NCBI GenBank assembly: GCA_947627365.1
Contig: CANQVT010000012.1
Span: forward strand, 1 to 54,267
Direction of reading: 5' to 3'
DNA length: 54,267 nt
DNA from: an uncultured Lachnospiraceae bacterium
Lineage (GTDB): Bacteria; Bacillota; Clostridia; Lachnospirales; Lachnospiraceae
The position numbers and the translations under genes are program-made. The notes below the pieces were generated by a model that saw only the letters and a list, made by a program, of their open reading frames with translations, was not told where the DNA came from and searched no databases. This document shows positions 26,936 through 35,404 of this stretch, one piece after another (position 1 is the first letter of the stretch; each line of letters begins with the position of its first letter).

Positions 26936-28060
26936 ATGAATACCAAAAAGATAAAAAGAGGATTCCTTTTGCTTACGCTTCTCATGTTGCTTGGGATACC
27001 TTGCGTTGTGAATGCGGCATCTTACACATGGAAGTCAACCTCGGACGGCAATATGCAGTGCTACAAAAACGGCACGGAGCTTGTGAAAAATAAATGGGTG
27101 GGCGATAAACATCTGAACAAGAACGGATATATGGATCGCAATACCTGGGTCAGCAAGAAGGTAAATGGCGTGAAGACCCGCGTTTTTGTCAGAGATGACG
27201 GCAAATGGGTCAAGAATTTCAAAGGCGGCTGGCAGAAGATCAACAAGCAATACTATTATTACACCAGTGAAGGCAAGATGGTGACCGGCTGGATCAAGAT
27301 CGGCAGCAAAATGTATTATGTGAGCAAGTCGACCAAGACACGGGTGAAAGGGATCTTCAGCATCAGCAAGAAACTGTATTATTTCTCCTCGGGCGGCGTG
27401 CTGCAGACGAATAAGAAGATTACATACAATGGCAGAGAGTACATGGCTGATGAGAGAGGCGTATGTACTCCTGTGGCTGACAGCGGCACTCCGGATGAAA
27501 ATATGCTGTTTTTCCTGACGTTTGAGTCTGGCTCGGAGGCATATAATCAGACAGGCGGAGATCATGGTAATGCATGCGGCGCTTATCAGTTTGATAACCG
27601 GTATTCGCTGCTTCCGTTCGTAAAGTACGCGTATGCGCAAAATCCGACGCTTTGCAAGGAATTCAAGAAATACGCCAAATACACAGACGGCACGAAGCTG
27701 AAGAGCAACAATAAATTTTTCAAAGCCTGGCATAAGGTCTATAAACGTGATCCGCGACTCTTTGCAAAGCTGCAGGATACCTATGCGAGACAGGAATATT
27801 ACGATCCGGTGGAGCGGATGCTGGCTCTTTCCGGGATTGATCTTGCAAGCCGGCCGGGCGTCGTGAAGGGAGCGGTGTACAGCTATTCCATCCAGCACGG
27901 TCAGACCGCCGCGGTCAGCGCGGTGAAAGCGTGCAAGATCAAGACCACAACAACGGACGCAAAATTTCTGAAGAAATTATACAATTACCGGAAGGCGAAA
28001 TACCCAGCTTACAAGAGCAGGTATTCTGCGGAATGCAGTCTTGCGCTGAGCAAGCTTTAG
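26936..28060 (+). CDS. secreted protein with cell-wall-binding repeats and hydrolase-like C-terminal domain
   Basis: A 374-aa protein with a signal peptide (cleavage probably after VNAA, residue about 28). Residues 30-175 hold degenerate aromatic/glycine repeats of the choline- or cell-wall-binding type (GGWQKINKQYYYYTSEGKMVTGWIKIGSKMYYV). The C-terminal domain (about 185-374) has FLTFESGSEAY with E197 as a candidate catalytic acid, CGAYQFDNRYSL and GAVYSYSIQHGQTAA, which recall lysozyme-like or tail-lysin folds, but I cannot name a family. Codons are more A/T-rich than in neighbours. Likely acts on or binds the cell wall. Confidence 0.7.
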   Translation: MNTKKIKRGFLLLTLLMLLGIPCVVNAASYTWKSTSDGNMQCYKNGTELVKNKWVGDKHLNKNGYMDRNTWVSKKVNGVKTRVFVRDDGKWVKNFKGGWQKINKQYYYYTSEGKMVTGWIKIGSKMYYVSKSTKTRVKGIFSISKKLYYFSSGGVLQTNKKITYNGREYMADERGVCTPVADSGTPDENMLFFLTFESGSEAYNQTGGDHGNACGAYQFDNRYSLLPFVKYAYAQNPTLCKEFKKYAKYTDGTKLKSNNKFFKAWHKVYKRDPRLFAKLQDTYARQEYYDPVERMLALSGIDLASRPGVVKGAVYSYSIQHGQTAAVSAVKACKIKTTTTDAKFLKKLYNYRKAKYPAYKSRYSAECSLALSKL

Positions 28061-28161
28061 AACGCATTCCAGTGAGCATTGCGATTCTTCTGCATTGAGA
28101 TCATATATATTGTAGAGCAGGATAAAATATAGAAAGAATATGCATTACGGGAGGTAGAGTT

Positions 28162-29019
28162 ATGGCAGAGAAATCATGTAGCAGCGCGGCAAGCTGCAGC
28201 AAGGAGAGCTGTGAAGGCTGTCCGAGCGCGAGTCAGCCGCAGAGCTTTCTGGAGGAGCTCAATATCTATTCGGAGATAAAGCATGTGATCGGCGTTGTCA
28301 GCGGAAAGGGCGGCGTAGGGAAATCTATGGTAACCGCGTCTCTGGCGAATCTTCTGGCGGCGCAGGGATACCGTGTCGGGATTATGGACGCGGACATTAC
28401 CGGACCGTCGATTCCGCGGATGTATGGGTTAAAAGGGCCCGCGATGGCGGACGACCAGGGCATGTACCCGGTGTTGACCAGGAACGATATCAAGGTGATG
28501 TCGATCAATCTGCTGATGACGGATCCGGAGGCGCCGGTGATATGGCGCGGGCCGGTTCTCGCCGGTGTGGTGAAGCAGTTCTGGACGGATGTAATTTGGG
28601 GCGAGCTGGATTATCTGCTTGTAGATCTGCCGCCGGGAACGGGCGATGTGCCGCTTACGGTGTTCCAGTCGATTCCGGTGGACGGAATCGTGATCGTGAC
28701 TTCGCCGCAGGACCTTGTGAAGTTGATCGTGAAGAAGGCTTACAACATGGCTGAGACGATGCATATTCCGGTGCTCGGCATGATTGAGAACTACAGTTAT
28801 CTCAAATGTCCGGACTGCGGGAAGGAGATCGCGGTGTTCGGCGAGAGCAAGATCGATGCCGTGGCGCAGGAGCTCGGCTCGCTTGTGCTCGGCAAGGTGC
28901 CGATTGAGCCAGAGGTGGCGCGGCTGGCGGACGCGGGGGTGTTTGACGAGGCGAAGAACTCGTATCTTGAGAAGGCAGTGCAGGCGCTGAGGGTACTTGA
29001 TACACAGAAAACGGTATAA
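28162..29019 (+). CDS. Mrp/Nbp35-family Fe-S cluster carrier ATPase
   Basis: A P-loop ATPase of 285 aa that carries and delivers iron-sulfur clusters. The deviant Walker A GKGGVGKS spans residues 48-55. The MinD-like motifs DADITGPSIPRMYGL, DLPPGTGD and TSPQD follow. A Cys-rich N-terminus (five cysteines in the first 20 residues) resembles the Nbp35 extension, and a CPDC pair in LKCPDCGKEIAVFG is the conserved cluster-bridging motif. The SD gggaggtag is adjacent. No suf or isc genes are in the window. Confidence 0.93.
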   Translation: MAEKSCSSAASCSKESCEGCPSASQPQSFLEELNIYSEIKHVIGVVSGKGGVGKSMVTASLANLLAAQGYRVGIMDADITGPSIPRMYGLKGPAMADDQGMYPVLTRNDIKVMSINLLMTDPEAPVIWRGPVLAGVVKQFWTDVIWGELDYLLVDLPPGTGDVPLTVFQSIPVDGIVIVTSPQDLVKLIVKKAYNMAETMHIPVLGMIENYSYLKCPDCGKEIAVFGESKIDAVAQELGSLVLGKVPIEPEVARLADAGVFDEAKNSYLEKAVQALRVLDTQKTV

Positions 29020-29074
29020 TTCTTCTGGGCTTTTCATACTCTTTTTATAGAAGGGTTTGAAGAGGTGAAGTATT

Positions 29075-29545
29075 TTGAAGAAAGAGAAAAGTACGCTGAT
29101 CATATGTGTGTTGATTCCCCTTGCGGTGGGAGCCGTGGCAGGAGTGTTGTCGGGCGGCGGTATGGCAAAGTTCGCGATGCTGAATAAGCCGCCGCTATCT
29201 CCGCCAGGATGGGTGTTCCCGATTGTTTGGACGATTCTGTACCTGCTGATGGGAATTTCGTCGTATCTGGTACTGACGGCAGGAAAGGATTCTCGTGAGA
29301 CAGGCAAGGCGTTGATCGCCTATGCGGCGCAGCTTGCAGTGAATTTTTTTTGGCCGATCCTGTTTTTTACTTTCGGCTTATACGGGGCGTCCTTTATTTG
29401 GCTGGTTCTGCTGTGGGTGCTGATCGTAGCGGTGATCTATTTGTTCGGGGAGATTTCACGAAGTTCGGTCTATCTTCTTGTCCCATATTTACTCTGGGTT
29501 ACGTTTGCCGGATACCTGAATCTTGGCGTTTGGCTGCTGAATTGA
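29075..29545 (+). CDS. TspO/MBR-family membrane protein
   Basis: The 156-aa protein has five TM helices and the TspO signature: KPPLSPPGWVFPIVWTILYLLMG with conserved Trp/Pro residues, AAQLAVNFFWPILFF, and a final helix VPYLLWVTFAGYLN. TspO proteins bind tetrapyrroles and affect stress responses; the bacterial role is still debated. The likely start is TTG 29075, preceded by agaggtg; no ATG gives the full first helix. A hairpin terminator follows. Confidence 0.92.
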   Translation: MKKEKSTLIICVLIPLAVGAVAGVLSGGGMAKFAMLNKPPLSPPGWVFPIVWTILYLLMGISSYLVLTAGKDSRETGKALIAYAAQLAVNFFWPILFFTFGLYGASFIWLVLLWVLIVAVIYLFGEISRSSVYLLVPYLLWVTFAGYLNLGVWLLN

Positions 29546-29619
29546 GAAGATACACATGCATCTGGTTCATGCAGTCTGCAGTGAAGAATCGAGCAGAATC
29601 TGATTATAGATGGAAAAAT

Positions 29620-29658
29620 AAGGCAACACTTCTAATGCAAGGGAGGGTTGCCTTTTAT
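29620..29658 (+). terminator. terminator hairpin after tspO, overlapping the spoIIR start region
   Basis: aaggcaac (29620-29627) pairs exactly with gttgcctt (29647-29654) and is followed by ttatgtt. The loop contains gggagg, which could also serve as the SD for spoIIR. Confidence 0.6.
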
Positions 29659-30484
29659 GTTGCCTGAAATCGGAATAGAGAGACTGGATGGGACAAAAAG
29701 ACCATGTGAGCAAAACCTGTGTGAGGAGAAAGAATCGTATGACGATAATTCATGCGTGACAGAAAATATGTATAGAAAAAGGCTGCTCCGAAAAGCAAGG
29801 ACAGTACAAAGAAAAAAGCAGTATGCTGCAGTTGTGCGGAAGTGGAGCGTTACACTGTTCTGTATTCCGGCTTGCCTGGTTGTACTGAATATCGGTGTGT
29901 CTGCGGCACATCGTGCGATCCTGCAGCGGGGGATCGCAGAGGAAGTGCTGCGTTTTCATGTGCTGGCGAACAGCGACAGTGAGGCAGATCAGAGCGTCAA
30001 GCTTTTGGTGCGCGACGCAGTGCTGGAGTGGATACATGAGGAATTGGACAGTGAGAAAGCCCTGCCGTCTGTTCTGGAAAATGAAGCGGGACAGAAGACG
30101 GTGGAGGGAGGAAAGAAATTCGAATTGTGTTTCCTTTCCGGTCATCTTCCAGAGATTGAAAAGGTCGCAAACCGTGTGCTGGAAGAACAAGGGATGTCCT
30201 ATCGTGCGCAGGCCTCTGTCGAAAACTGCTATTTTCCGGAGCGCAGTTACGGAGATTGCACATTTCCGTCAGGCTGGTATGACGCACTGCGCGTCCGGCT
30301 CGGCAAGGCGAAGGGCCGCAACTGGTGGTGCGTACTCTATCCGGGCCTGTGCTTCTCCGACTGTTTGCACGCAGTCGTGGACGAGGACGAACTTGCGGAT
30401 CTCAAAAAGGTATTGACGGTGGAAGAGTATGAGAGCCTGCTGCGCAGGCCAAAGAAGTGGAAGATCGCGTTTCGGTGGTTTTAA
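29657..30484 (+). CDS. spoIIR: stage II sporulation protein R
   Basis: SpoIIR is made in the forespore and secreted to trigger SpoIIGA, which activates sigma-E in the mother cell. One TM/signal segment (about 54-76 in this reading) is followed by FHVLANSDSEADQSVKLLVRD and YGDCTFPSGWYDALRV, then GRNWWCVLYPGLCFSD, all hallmark SpoIIR motifs. The start is uncertain: ATG 29657 has gggagg upstream, but that SD lies in a terminator-like hairpin; ATG 29768 would give a shorter protein beginning MYRKR just before the TM helix. Presence of this gene marks a sporulation lineage. Confidence 0.9.
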   Translation: MLPEIGIERLDGTKRPCEQNLCEEKESYDDNSCVTENMYRKRLLRKARTVQRKKQYAAVVRKWSVTLFCIPACLVVLNIGVSAAHRAILQRGIAEEVLRFHVLANSDSEADQSVKLLVRDAVLEWIHEELDSEKALPSVLENEAGQKTVEGGKKFELCFLSGHLPEIEKVANRVLEEQGMSYRAQASVENCYFPERSYGDCTFPSGWYDALRVRLGKAKGRNWWCVLYPGLCFSDCLHAVVDEDELADLKKVLTVEEYESLLRRPKKWKIAFRWF

Positions 30485-30485
30485 A

Positions 30486-30531
30486 TTGAGAAAAATCGCG
30501 TTTAGTCTTGGCTAAACGCGATTTTTCTCAA
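30486..30531. terminator. bidirectional terminator with a perfect 20-bp stem
   Basis: Arms 30486-30505 and 30512-30531 are exact complements with a 6-nt loop and A/T-rich tails on both strands. It ends spoIIR (+) and typA (-). The typA stop codon (30528-30530) lies inside the right arm. Confidence 0.9.
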
Positions 30532-32354
30532 TTCTTCTTAAACGACGCCCTCTTCCGCAGCGTCGGATCCAATATTTTCTTCCGGATGCGCAGGCTCTTT
30601 GGCGTGACCTCAAGCAGTTCATCCGTGTCGATGAATTCGAGCGCCTGCTCCAGACTCAGGATTTTCGGCGGGGTCAGCTTCAGCGCCTCGTCGGAGCCGG
30701 AGGCGCGAGTGTTCGTCAGGTGCTTTGTCTTGCAGACGTTCAGCTCGATATCCTCTGGCTTCGCACTCTGACCGATGACCATGCCGGAGTAGACCTTTTC
30801 GCCCGGGCCGATGAAGAGCGTGCCGCGGTCCTGCGCGTTGAACAGACCGTAAGCGACGGATTCGCCGGACTCAAAGGCGATCAATGAGCCCTGGCTGCGG
30901 TACTGCAGGTCTCCCTTGTAGGGGCCGTAGCCGTCGAAGATCGTGTTCATGATACCGTTGCCCTTCGTGTCAGTCAGAAATTCGCCGCGGTAGCCGATCA
31001 GGCCGCGGGACGGAATTGAGAACTCGAGGCGGGAATAACCGCCCTGCCCGACGCTCATGCCCTGCAGCTCGCCTTTGCGGAGGCTCAGCTTCTGGATGAC
31101 GCTGCCGGAGAATTCCTCGGGCACGTCGATGTAGGCCAGTTCCATCGGCTCAAGCCGCTTGCCGCGCTCGTCCGTTTTGTAGATGACCTCAGCCTTGCTG
31201 ACCGCAAACTCGTAGCCCTCGCGGCGCATCGTCTCGATCAGGATAGACAGATGTAGCTCGCCGCGCCCGGAGACCTTAAACGTATCCGTGTCGTCGGTGT
31301 CCTCGACGCGCAGGCTGACGTCCGTGTTCAGCTCGCGCATCAGCCGGTCGCGGATGTGGCGGGAGGTCACGTATTTGCCCTCCTGTCCTGCGAGCGGGCT
31401 GTCGTTGACAATAAAGTTCATAGAGATCGTCGGCTCGGAGATCTTCTGGAATGGGATCGGATCCGGCGCGTCCGCCGCGCAGATCGTATCGCCGATGTGC
31501 AGATCCGCAATACCTGAGATCGCGACGATGGAGCCGATTGTCGCGGAGCTCACGTCCACCTTGTTCAGACCGTCAAACTCATAGAGCTTGCTGATCTTGA
31601 CTTTTTGCTTTTTATCCGGGTCGTGATGGTTGACGAGGACGGCCTCCTGATTCACGGAGATCGTGCCGCGATCCACCTTACCGACGCCGATGCGGCCAAC
31701 GTACTCGTTGTAGTCGATTGTGCTGATCAGCACCTGCGTCGGGCCGTTCTCGTCGCCCTGTGGCGCCGGGATGTAGTTCAGGATTGTGTCGAAGAGCGGC
31801 GCCATGTTTTTCGGCTCGTCCTTCGGGTCGAGCACCGCGTAACCCGCTTTTGCAGAGGCGTACACAAACGGGCAGTCGAGCTGCTCGTCGGAGGCCTCCA
31901 ATTCGATGAAAAGCTCAAGCACCTCGTCGATGACCTCGTTCGGACGAGCCTCCGGGCGGTCAATCTTGTTGATGCAGACGATAACCGGAAGGTCGAGCTC
32001 GAGCGCTTTGCGCAGCACGAATTTGGTCTGCGGCATTGCGCCCTCGAATGCATCCACGACGAGGATGACGCCGTTAACCATTTTGAGCACACGCTCCACC
32101 TCGCCGCCGAAGTCTGCGTGGCCCGGCGTGTCGATGATATTGATTTTCGTGTTCTTATAAAAAACCGCAGTGTTCTTGGACAGGATCGTGATGCCGCGCT
32201 CTCTCTCCAGATCGTTGGAGTCCATAACACGCTCGGCGACCTCCTGGTTCTCACGGAACACGCCGCTCTGCTTCAAAAGCTCGTCCACAAGCGTCGTCTT
32301 ACCGTGATCCACGTGTGCGATGATGGCAATATTTCTTACGTCTTCTCTGATCAT
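30528..32354 (-). CDS. typA: translational GTPase TypA/BipA
   Basis: A ribosome-binding GTPase of 608 aa active in stress adaptation and 50S assembly. Motifs: G1 [10 protein letters not shown], switch-I RERGITI, G3 [16 protein letters not shown]4 [10 protein letters not shown], domain II and V as in EF-G, and the TypA-specific C-terminal domain ([25 protein letters not shown]). Length is normal. It runs alone on the minus strand between convergent spoIIR and the divergent SSB-like gene. Confidence 0.96.
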   Translation of the reverse strand: MIREDVRNIAIIAHVDHGKTTLVDELLKQSGVFRENQEVAERVMDSNDLERERGITILSKNTAVFYKNTKINIIDTPGHADFGGEVERVLKMVNGVILVVDAFEGAMPQTKFVLRKALELDLPVIVCINKIDRPEARPNEVIDEVLELFIELEASDEQLDCPFVYASAKAGYAVLDPKDEPKNMAPLFDTILNYIPAPQGDENGPTQVLISTIDYNEYVGRIGVGKVDRGTISVNQEAVLVNHHDPDKKQKVKISKLYEFDGLNKVDVSSATIGSIVAISGIADLHIGDTICAADAPDPIPFQKISEPTISMNFIVNDSPLAGQEGKYVTSRHIRDRLMRELNTDVSLRVEDTDDTDTFKVSGRGELHLSILIETMRREGYEFAVSKAEVIYKTDERGKRLEPMELAYIDVPEEFSGSVIQKLSLRKGELQGMSVGQGGYSRLEFSIPSRGLIGYRGEFLTDTKGNGIMNTIFDGYGPYKGDLQYRSQGSLIAFESGESVAYGLFNAQDRGTLFIGPGEKVYSGMVIGQSAKPEDIELNVCKTKHLTNTRASGSDEALKLTPPKILSLEQALEFIDTDELLEVTPKSLRIRKKILDPTLRKRASFKKN

Positions 32355-32566
32355 AAATTCACTCTTTCCGCGTATAGCTCGTTGCTGCTTAGCATTAAAT
32401 TTAAACCTCGTTCAGTTTATCACAATTTGGAAAGATTACAAGCCTCGGTGCAAAAAAAATAAAAAATAAGCAAAAAGGAGGAATATAATCCGTTTCTCCC
32501 GAATAAATATGAACTGTAGAAATACGAGAAGAGATACTTCTTACGAAGAAGGGAGAACAACGCTTT

Positions 32567-33193
32567 ATGACAGATAAGATCATTGAAAACAATCAGGTAT
32601 CCATCATGGGAAAAATCGTTTCCGGGTTTGGCTTCAGCCACGAGGTGTTTGGGGAAGGGTTTTACATGGTGGATATTTCCGTTCAGAGGTTGAGCGATTC
32701 CTCCGATATTATCCCTGTGATGATCTCGGAGCGGCTGATCGACGTCACACAGGATTACGAGGGGGAATACATACAGGTTTTCGGACAGTTCCGCTCATAC
32801 AACAGACATGAAGAGAAAAAGAACAAACTGGTGCTTTCTGTGTTCGCGCGGGAGGTCAGTTTCGTGGATGAGGAGGATGACAAAGTAAAGAGCAACCAGA
32901 TTTTTCTGGACGGTTATATCTGCAAGACGCCAGTGTACCGAAGGACTCCGCTCGGTCGCGAGATCGCGGATATGCTGTTGGCGGTCAATCGTCCATATGG
33001 GAAATCAGATTATATACCGTGCATCTGCTGGGGAAGAAACGCCCGCTTCACCTCAGGCTTCGAGGTGGGAGGACATGTGCAGGTGTGGGGACGTATTCAA
33101 AGCAGGGAGTATGTAAAGAGATTAGACGATGAGACTACGGAGAAGCGCATTGCCTATGAGGTGTCTGTGAGCAAGCTCGAATATCTGGAGTAG
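32567..33193 (+). CDS. single-stranded DNA-binding-like protein with two OB folds
   Basis: A 208-aa protein with two OB-fold modules in tandem. The second (about 110-205) is clearer and ends YEVSVSKLEYLE; CICWGRNARFTSGFEVGGHVQVWGRIQSREYVKR matches the SSB-type barrel with its W-G-R segment. It lacks the acidic C-terminal tail DDDIPF of main SSB proteins, so it may be an accessory ssDNA-binding protein. gaaggga lies about 13 nt before ATG. The upstream gap 32355-32566 is divergent with typA. Confidence 0.78.
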   Translation: MTDKIIENNQVSIMGKIVSGFGFSHEVFGEGFYMVDISVQRLSDSSDIIPVMISERLIDVTQDYEGEYIQVFGQFRSYNRHEEKKNKLVLSVFAREVSFVDEEDDKVKSNQIFLDGYICKTPVYRRTPLGREIADMLLAVNRPYGKSDYIPCICWGRNARFTSGFEVGGHVQVWGRIQSREYVKRLDDETTEKRIAYEVSVSKLEYLE

Positions 33194-33289
33194 AGACTGA
33201 CAGAGGCATATGTCAAACTGTATGTTGCCGGGTGCGGAGTGAATCTCGGCGGCGAAATAAGCATGTAGTAGGAATGTCCGCAATAATAA

Positions 33290-33318
33290 TTGCATTCTCG
33301 GGGAAAATATAGTAATAT
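33290..33318 (+). promoter_or_regulatory. possible promoter of the adenosyltransferase gene
   Basis: TTGCAT (33290-33295) and TAATAT (33313-33318) are separated by 17 bp, about 110 bp before the start. The rest of the 33194-33429 gap holds nothing I recognise. Confidence 0.45.
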
Positions 33319-33429
33319 TATGGAGTATTTGCAAATACATGATCCACAGGCTGGGAAGATGTGGCCGGCGCGCGCTGCTGGCGGAAAGAGTGCAGAAGCC
33401 CAGTTGTGGAGGCGATGAGGTGGATGACA

Positions 33430-33939
33430 ATGAGCGGACGATATATACACATTTTCTGCGGAACAGGCGTGGGGAAGACCTCGGCGGCACTCGGCAAAGG
33501 GGTTCGCGCAGCCGCAGAAGGCAAGGAAGTTGTGCTGATTCAGTTTTTGAAGGAACAGCAGTCCGGCGGAAGCCAGGAATTTTTCAAGCGCCTTGAACCG
33601 GAGATCAGGCTGTTTCGCTTTCAGAGATTTGCGGCCAACTACGAAAATCTGACTGAGCTTGAGAAGGAGGATGAGATCCACAATATCAAGAACGGGTTGA
33701 ACTTTGCCAAAAAGGTTCTGGTGACAGAGGAGGCGGATGTGCTGATCCTTGATGAGATCCTTGGTCTGACGGACAAGGGGATTGTGACGATCGAGGAGTT
33801 GCGCGGACTGATCGATGCAGTCGGTGACGGCACAGAGTTGTACCTGACCGGGACCAGTGAGTGCCGGGAGCTGTGGCCGTATGTTGACGAGGTGACGGAG
33901 CTTTCGACCTCGTATCGCGCGGAAAGCAACAAAGCGTGA
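33430..33939 (+). CDS. cob(I)yrinic acid a,c-diamide adenosyltransferase family (CobA/BtuR-like)
   Basis: The 169-aa P-loop protein resembles CobA/BtuR/CobO, which adenosylates corrinoids to coenzyme B12. Walker A reads GTGVGKTSAALGKG instead of the usual GNGKGKTTAA. LIQFLKEQQSGGSQEFFKRL, VLILDEILGLTDKGIV and LYLTGTSECRELW follow the family pattern. I chose ATG 33430 with gaggtgg about 7 nt upstream. No other cobalamin genes are in the window, so a function in corrinoid salvage or another ATP-cob(I) reaction is inferred only. Confidence 0.85.
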   Translation: MSGRYIHIFCGTGVGKTSAALGKGVRAAAEGKEVVLIQFLKEQQSGGSQEFFKRLEPEIRLFRFQRFAANYENLTELEKEDEIHNIKNGLNFAKKVLVTEEADVLILDEILGLTDKGIVTIEELRGLIDAVGDGTELYLTGTSECRELWPYVDEVTELSTSYRAESNKA

Positions 33940-34001
33940 ACCGGCAGCCACGGCGTGATACTTTTGCCGTGATCCTGGCGGTGCGTTTCCCGTTGAAACC
34001 G

Positions 34002-34030
34002 TTGACAACACAATTTAATGATGTTATAGT
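34002..34030 (+). promoter_or_regulatory. promoter of the lysine-biosynthesis unit
   Basis: Consensus TTGACA (34002-34007) and TATAGT (34025-34030) are separated by 17 bp, with TG at the extended -10 position. It places the start point about 10 nt before the riboswitch aptamer. Confidence 0.88.
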
Positions 34031-34047
34031 AGAGAAAATCTTGAAAC

Positions 34048-34212
34048 GATAGAGGTTGCGTGATTCATAAGTACGCGGGTGGATGTGTTCGGGCACAGGA
34101 GAAGGCCGTGGAAAGGGGAGAGCGCCGAAAGGGAGCAGTTTCCGCAGACTGCTTTCTTGGGCGTACGGTGAAGAACCGTATGACTGTCATCGGGATGCGA
34201 TGGAGAGCTATC
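34048..34212 (+). ncRNA. lysine riboswitch aptamer (L box)
   Basis: The segment opens with GATAGAGGTTGCG and closes with GAGAGCTATC; GATAG and CTATC form the P1 stem. Between them are conserved L-box elements GAAGGCCGTGG, AAGGGGAGAGCGCCGAAAGG, CTTGGGCGTACGGTGAAGAACCG and GACTGTCATCGGG. It controls dapA and probably dapB by lysine-dependent termination at the hairpin that follows. Recognition is from sequence pattern; covariance scoring was not possible here. Confidence 0.92.
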
Positions 34213-34240
34213 TGGAGAAGGGAATTCTGCAAATTCTTTG

Positions 34241-34267
34241 GAGGCTGTCTGTCGGCAGTCTCTTTTT
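34241..34267 (+). terminator. lysine riboswitch terminator
   Basis: GAGGCTG (34241-34247) pairs with CAGTCTC (34256-34262) with one G-U, followed by TTTTTA. It stands 28 nt after the aptamer, as expected for an OFF switch. Confidence 0.8.
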
Positions 34268-34272
34268 ATGCG

Positions 34273-34383
34273 CAGACCCGCGTAAGGAGATTAGCTGCTG
34301 TCGCAGCACGCGGGTCGCGCTGCGAGCGGGGTAAGAAACTCCCCCGCCCGATTTCAGACCCGCGTAAGGAGATTAGCTGCTGT
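34273..34383. repeat. 29-bp exact direct repeat between the riboswitch and dapA
   Basis: Copy 1 spans 34273-34301 and copy 2 spans 34355-34383; both begin cagacccgcgtaaggag. Copy 1 can pair with its 3' flank (gacccgcg 34275-34282 with cgcgggtc 34309-34316; inner GCTGC/GCAGC). A second hairpin, gcgggg 34326-34331 with ccccgc 34342-34347, lies between the copies. This makes the dapA leader about 390 nt long, longer than a riboswitch alone needs. Confidence 0.85.
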
Positions 34384-34427
34384 TTAAATTTAATAGGCTG
34401 ATACGAAGAAGAAGGAGGATATGGACC

Positions 34428-35312
34428 ATGGCAATTTTTAAGGGGGCAGGCGTGGCGATTGTCACGCCAATGTACGAGAACGGGGATGTGAATTATGACG
34501 CGCTTGCGGAGCTTCTGGAATACCAGATCGCTGAGGGGACGGATGCAATCATTATCTGCGGGACGACGGGAGAGTCCGCTACTTTGACGATGGAAGAGCA
34601 TTCGAAGGTGATTCGTTTCGCGATCGAGAAGGTGGCAAAGCGCATCCCGGTGATTGCAGGCACGGGCTCGAATTGCACGCAGACCGCAATCCAGCTTTCG
34701 CAGGAGGCGGAGAAGGACGGTGCGGACGCACTGCTTCTCGTGACGCCGTATTACAACAAGGCAACGCAGAACGGTCTGAAGCAGCATTACACGAAGATTG
34801 CGGAGTCGGTAAGCCTGCCGATCATCCTGTACAATGTACCGAGCAGAACCGGCTGCAACATCCTGCCGGAGACAGCTGCCTGGCTTGTAAAGAATGTAAA
34901 AAATATCGTGGGCGTGAAGGAAGCGTCCGGGAACATTTCGCAGGTGGCAAAGCTGATGCGGCTTGCCGGGGATGAGATCGAGCTGTATTCCGGCAATGAC
35001 GACCAGATCGTGCCGATTCTGTCGCTCGGCGGCTGCGGCGTGATCTCGGTGCTTTCGAACATTGCGCCGAGGCAGACGCATGAGATCGTGGCGTCCTATC
35101 TGGCGGGCGACGTGAAGAAGAGCTGCGAGCTGCAGCTGAAGGCGATCGATCTGGTGGACGCGCTGTTCTGCGAGGTCAATCCGATCCCGGTGAAGAAGGC
35201 GCTCAACCTGATGGGTAGGAACGCCGGTCCGCTGCGCAGCCCGCTCTCCGAGATGGAGGAGGCGAACGCGAAGCGGCTGGAGGCTGCGATGCGCGATTAC
35301 GGGATCCTGTGA
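34428..35312 (+). CDS. dapA: 4-hydroxy-tetrahydrodipicolinate synthase
   Basis: DapA condenses pyruvate with aspartate semialdehyde, the first step of the lysine and dipicolinate branch. The 294-aa TIM barrel has GTTGESATL (substrate loop), Y135 in [10 protein letters not shown], and the Schiff-base lysine K164 in VGVKEASGN. The start ATG 34428 has aaggagg at 9 nt; an earlier ATG at 34421 is out of frame. It is directly downstream of the lysine riboswitch. The product also feeds dipicolinate for spores. Confidence 0.97.
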   Translation: MAIFKGAGVAIVTPMYENGDVNYDALAELLEYQIAEGTDAIIICGTTGESATLTMEEHSKVIRFAIEKVAKRIPVIAGTGSNCTQTAIQLSQEAEKDGADALLLVTPYYNKATQNGLKQHYTKIAESVSLPIILYNVPSRTGCNILPETAAWLVKNVKNIVGVKEASGNISQVAKLMRLAGDEIELYSGNDDQIVPILSLGGCGVISVLSNIAPRQTHEIVASYLAGDVKKSCELQLKAIDLVDALFCEVNPIPVKKALNLMGRNAGPLRSPLSEMEEANAKRLEAAMRDYGIL

Positions 35313-35315
35313 CAC

Positions 35316-35345
35316 TTGACATTTTGCGGTGAGATAGTGTAGATT
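35316..35345 (+). promoter_or_regulatory. possible internal promoter before dapB
   Basis: TTGACA (35316-35321) and TAGATT (35340-35345) are separated by 18 bp in the 92-bp gap after dapA. This could let dapB escape riboswitch control. Confidence 0.5.
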
Positions 35346-35404
35346 ATCGTGGGTAATAAAGAGTAATCGGGAAATATAGAATATTCGGGAAGAGGATGAA
35401 GGAA

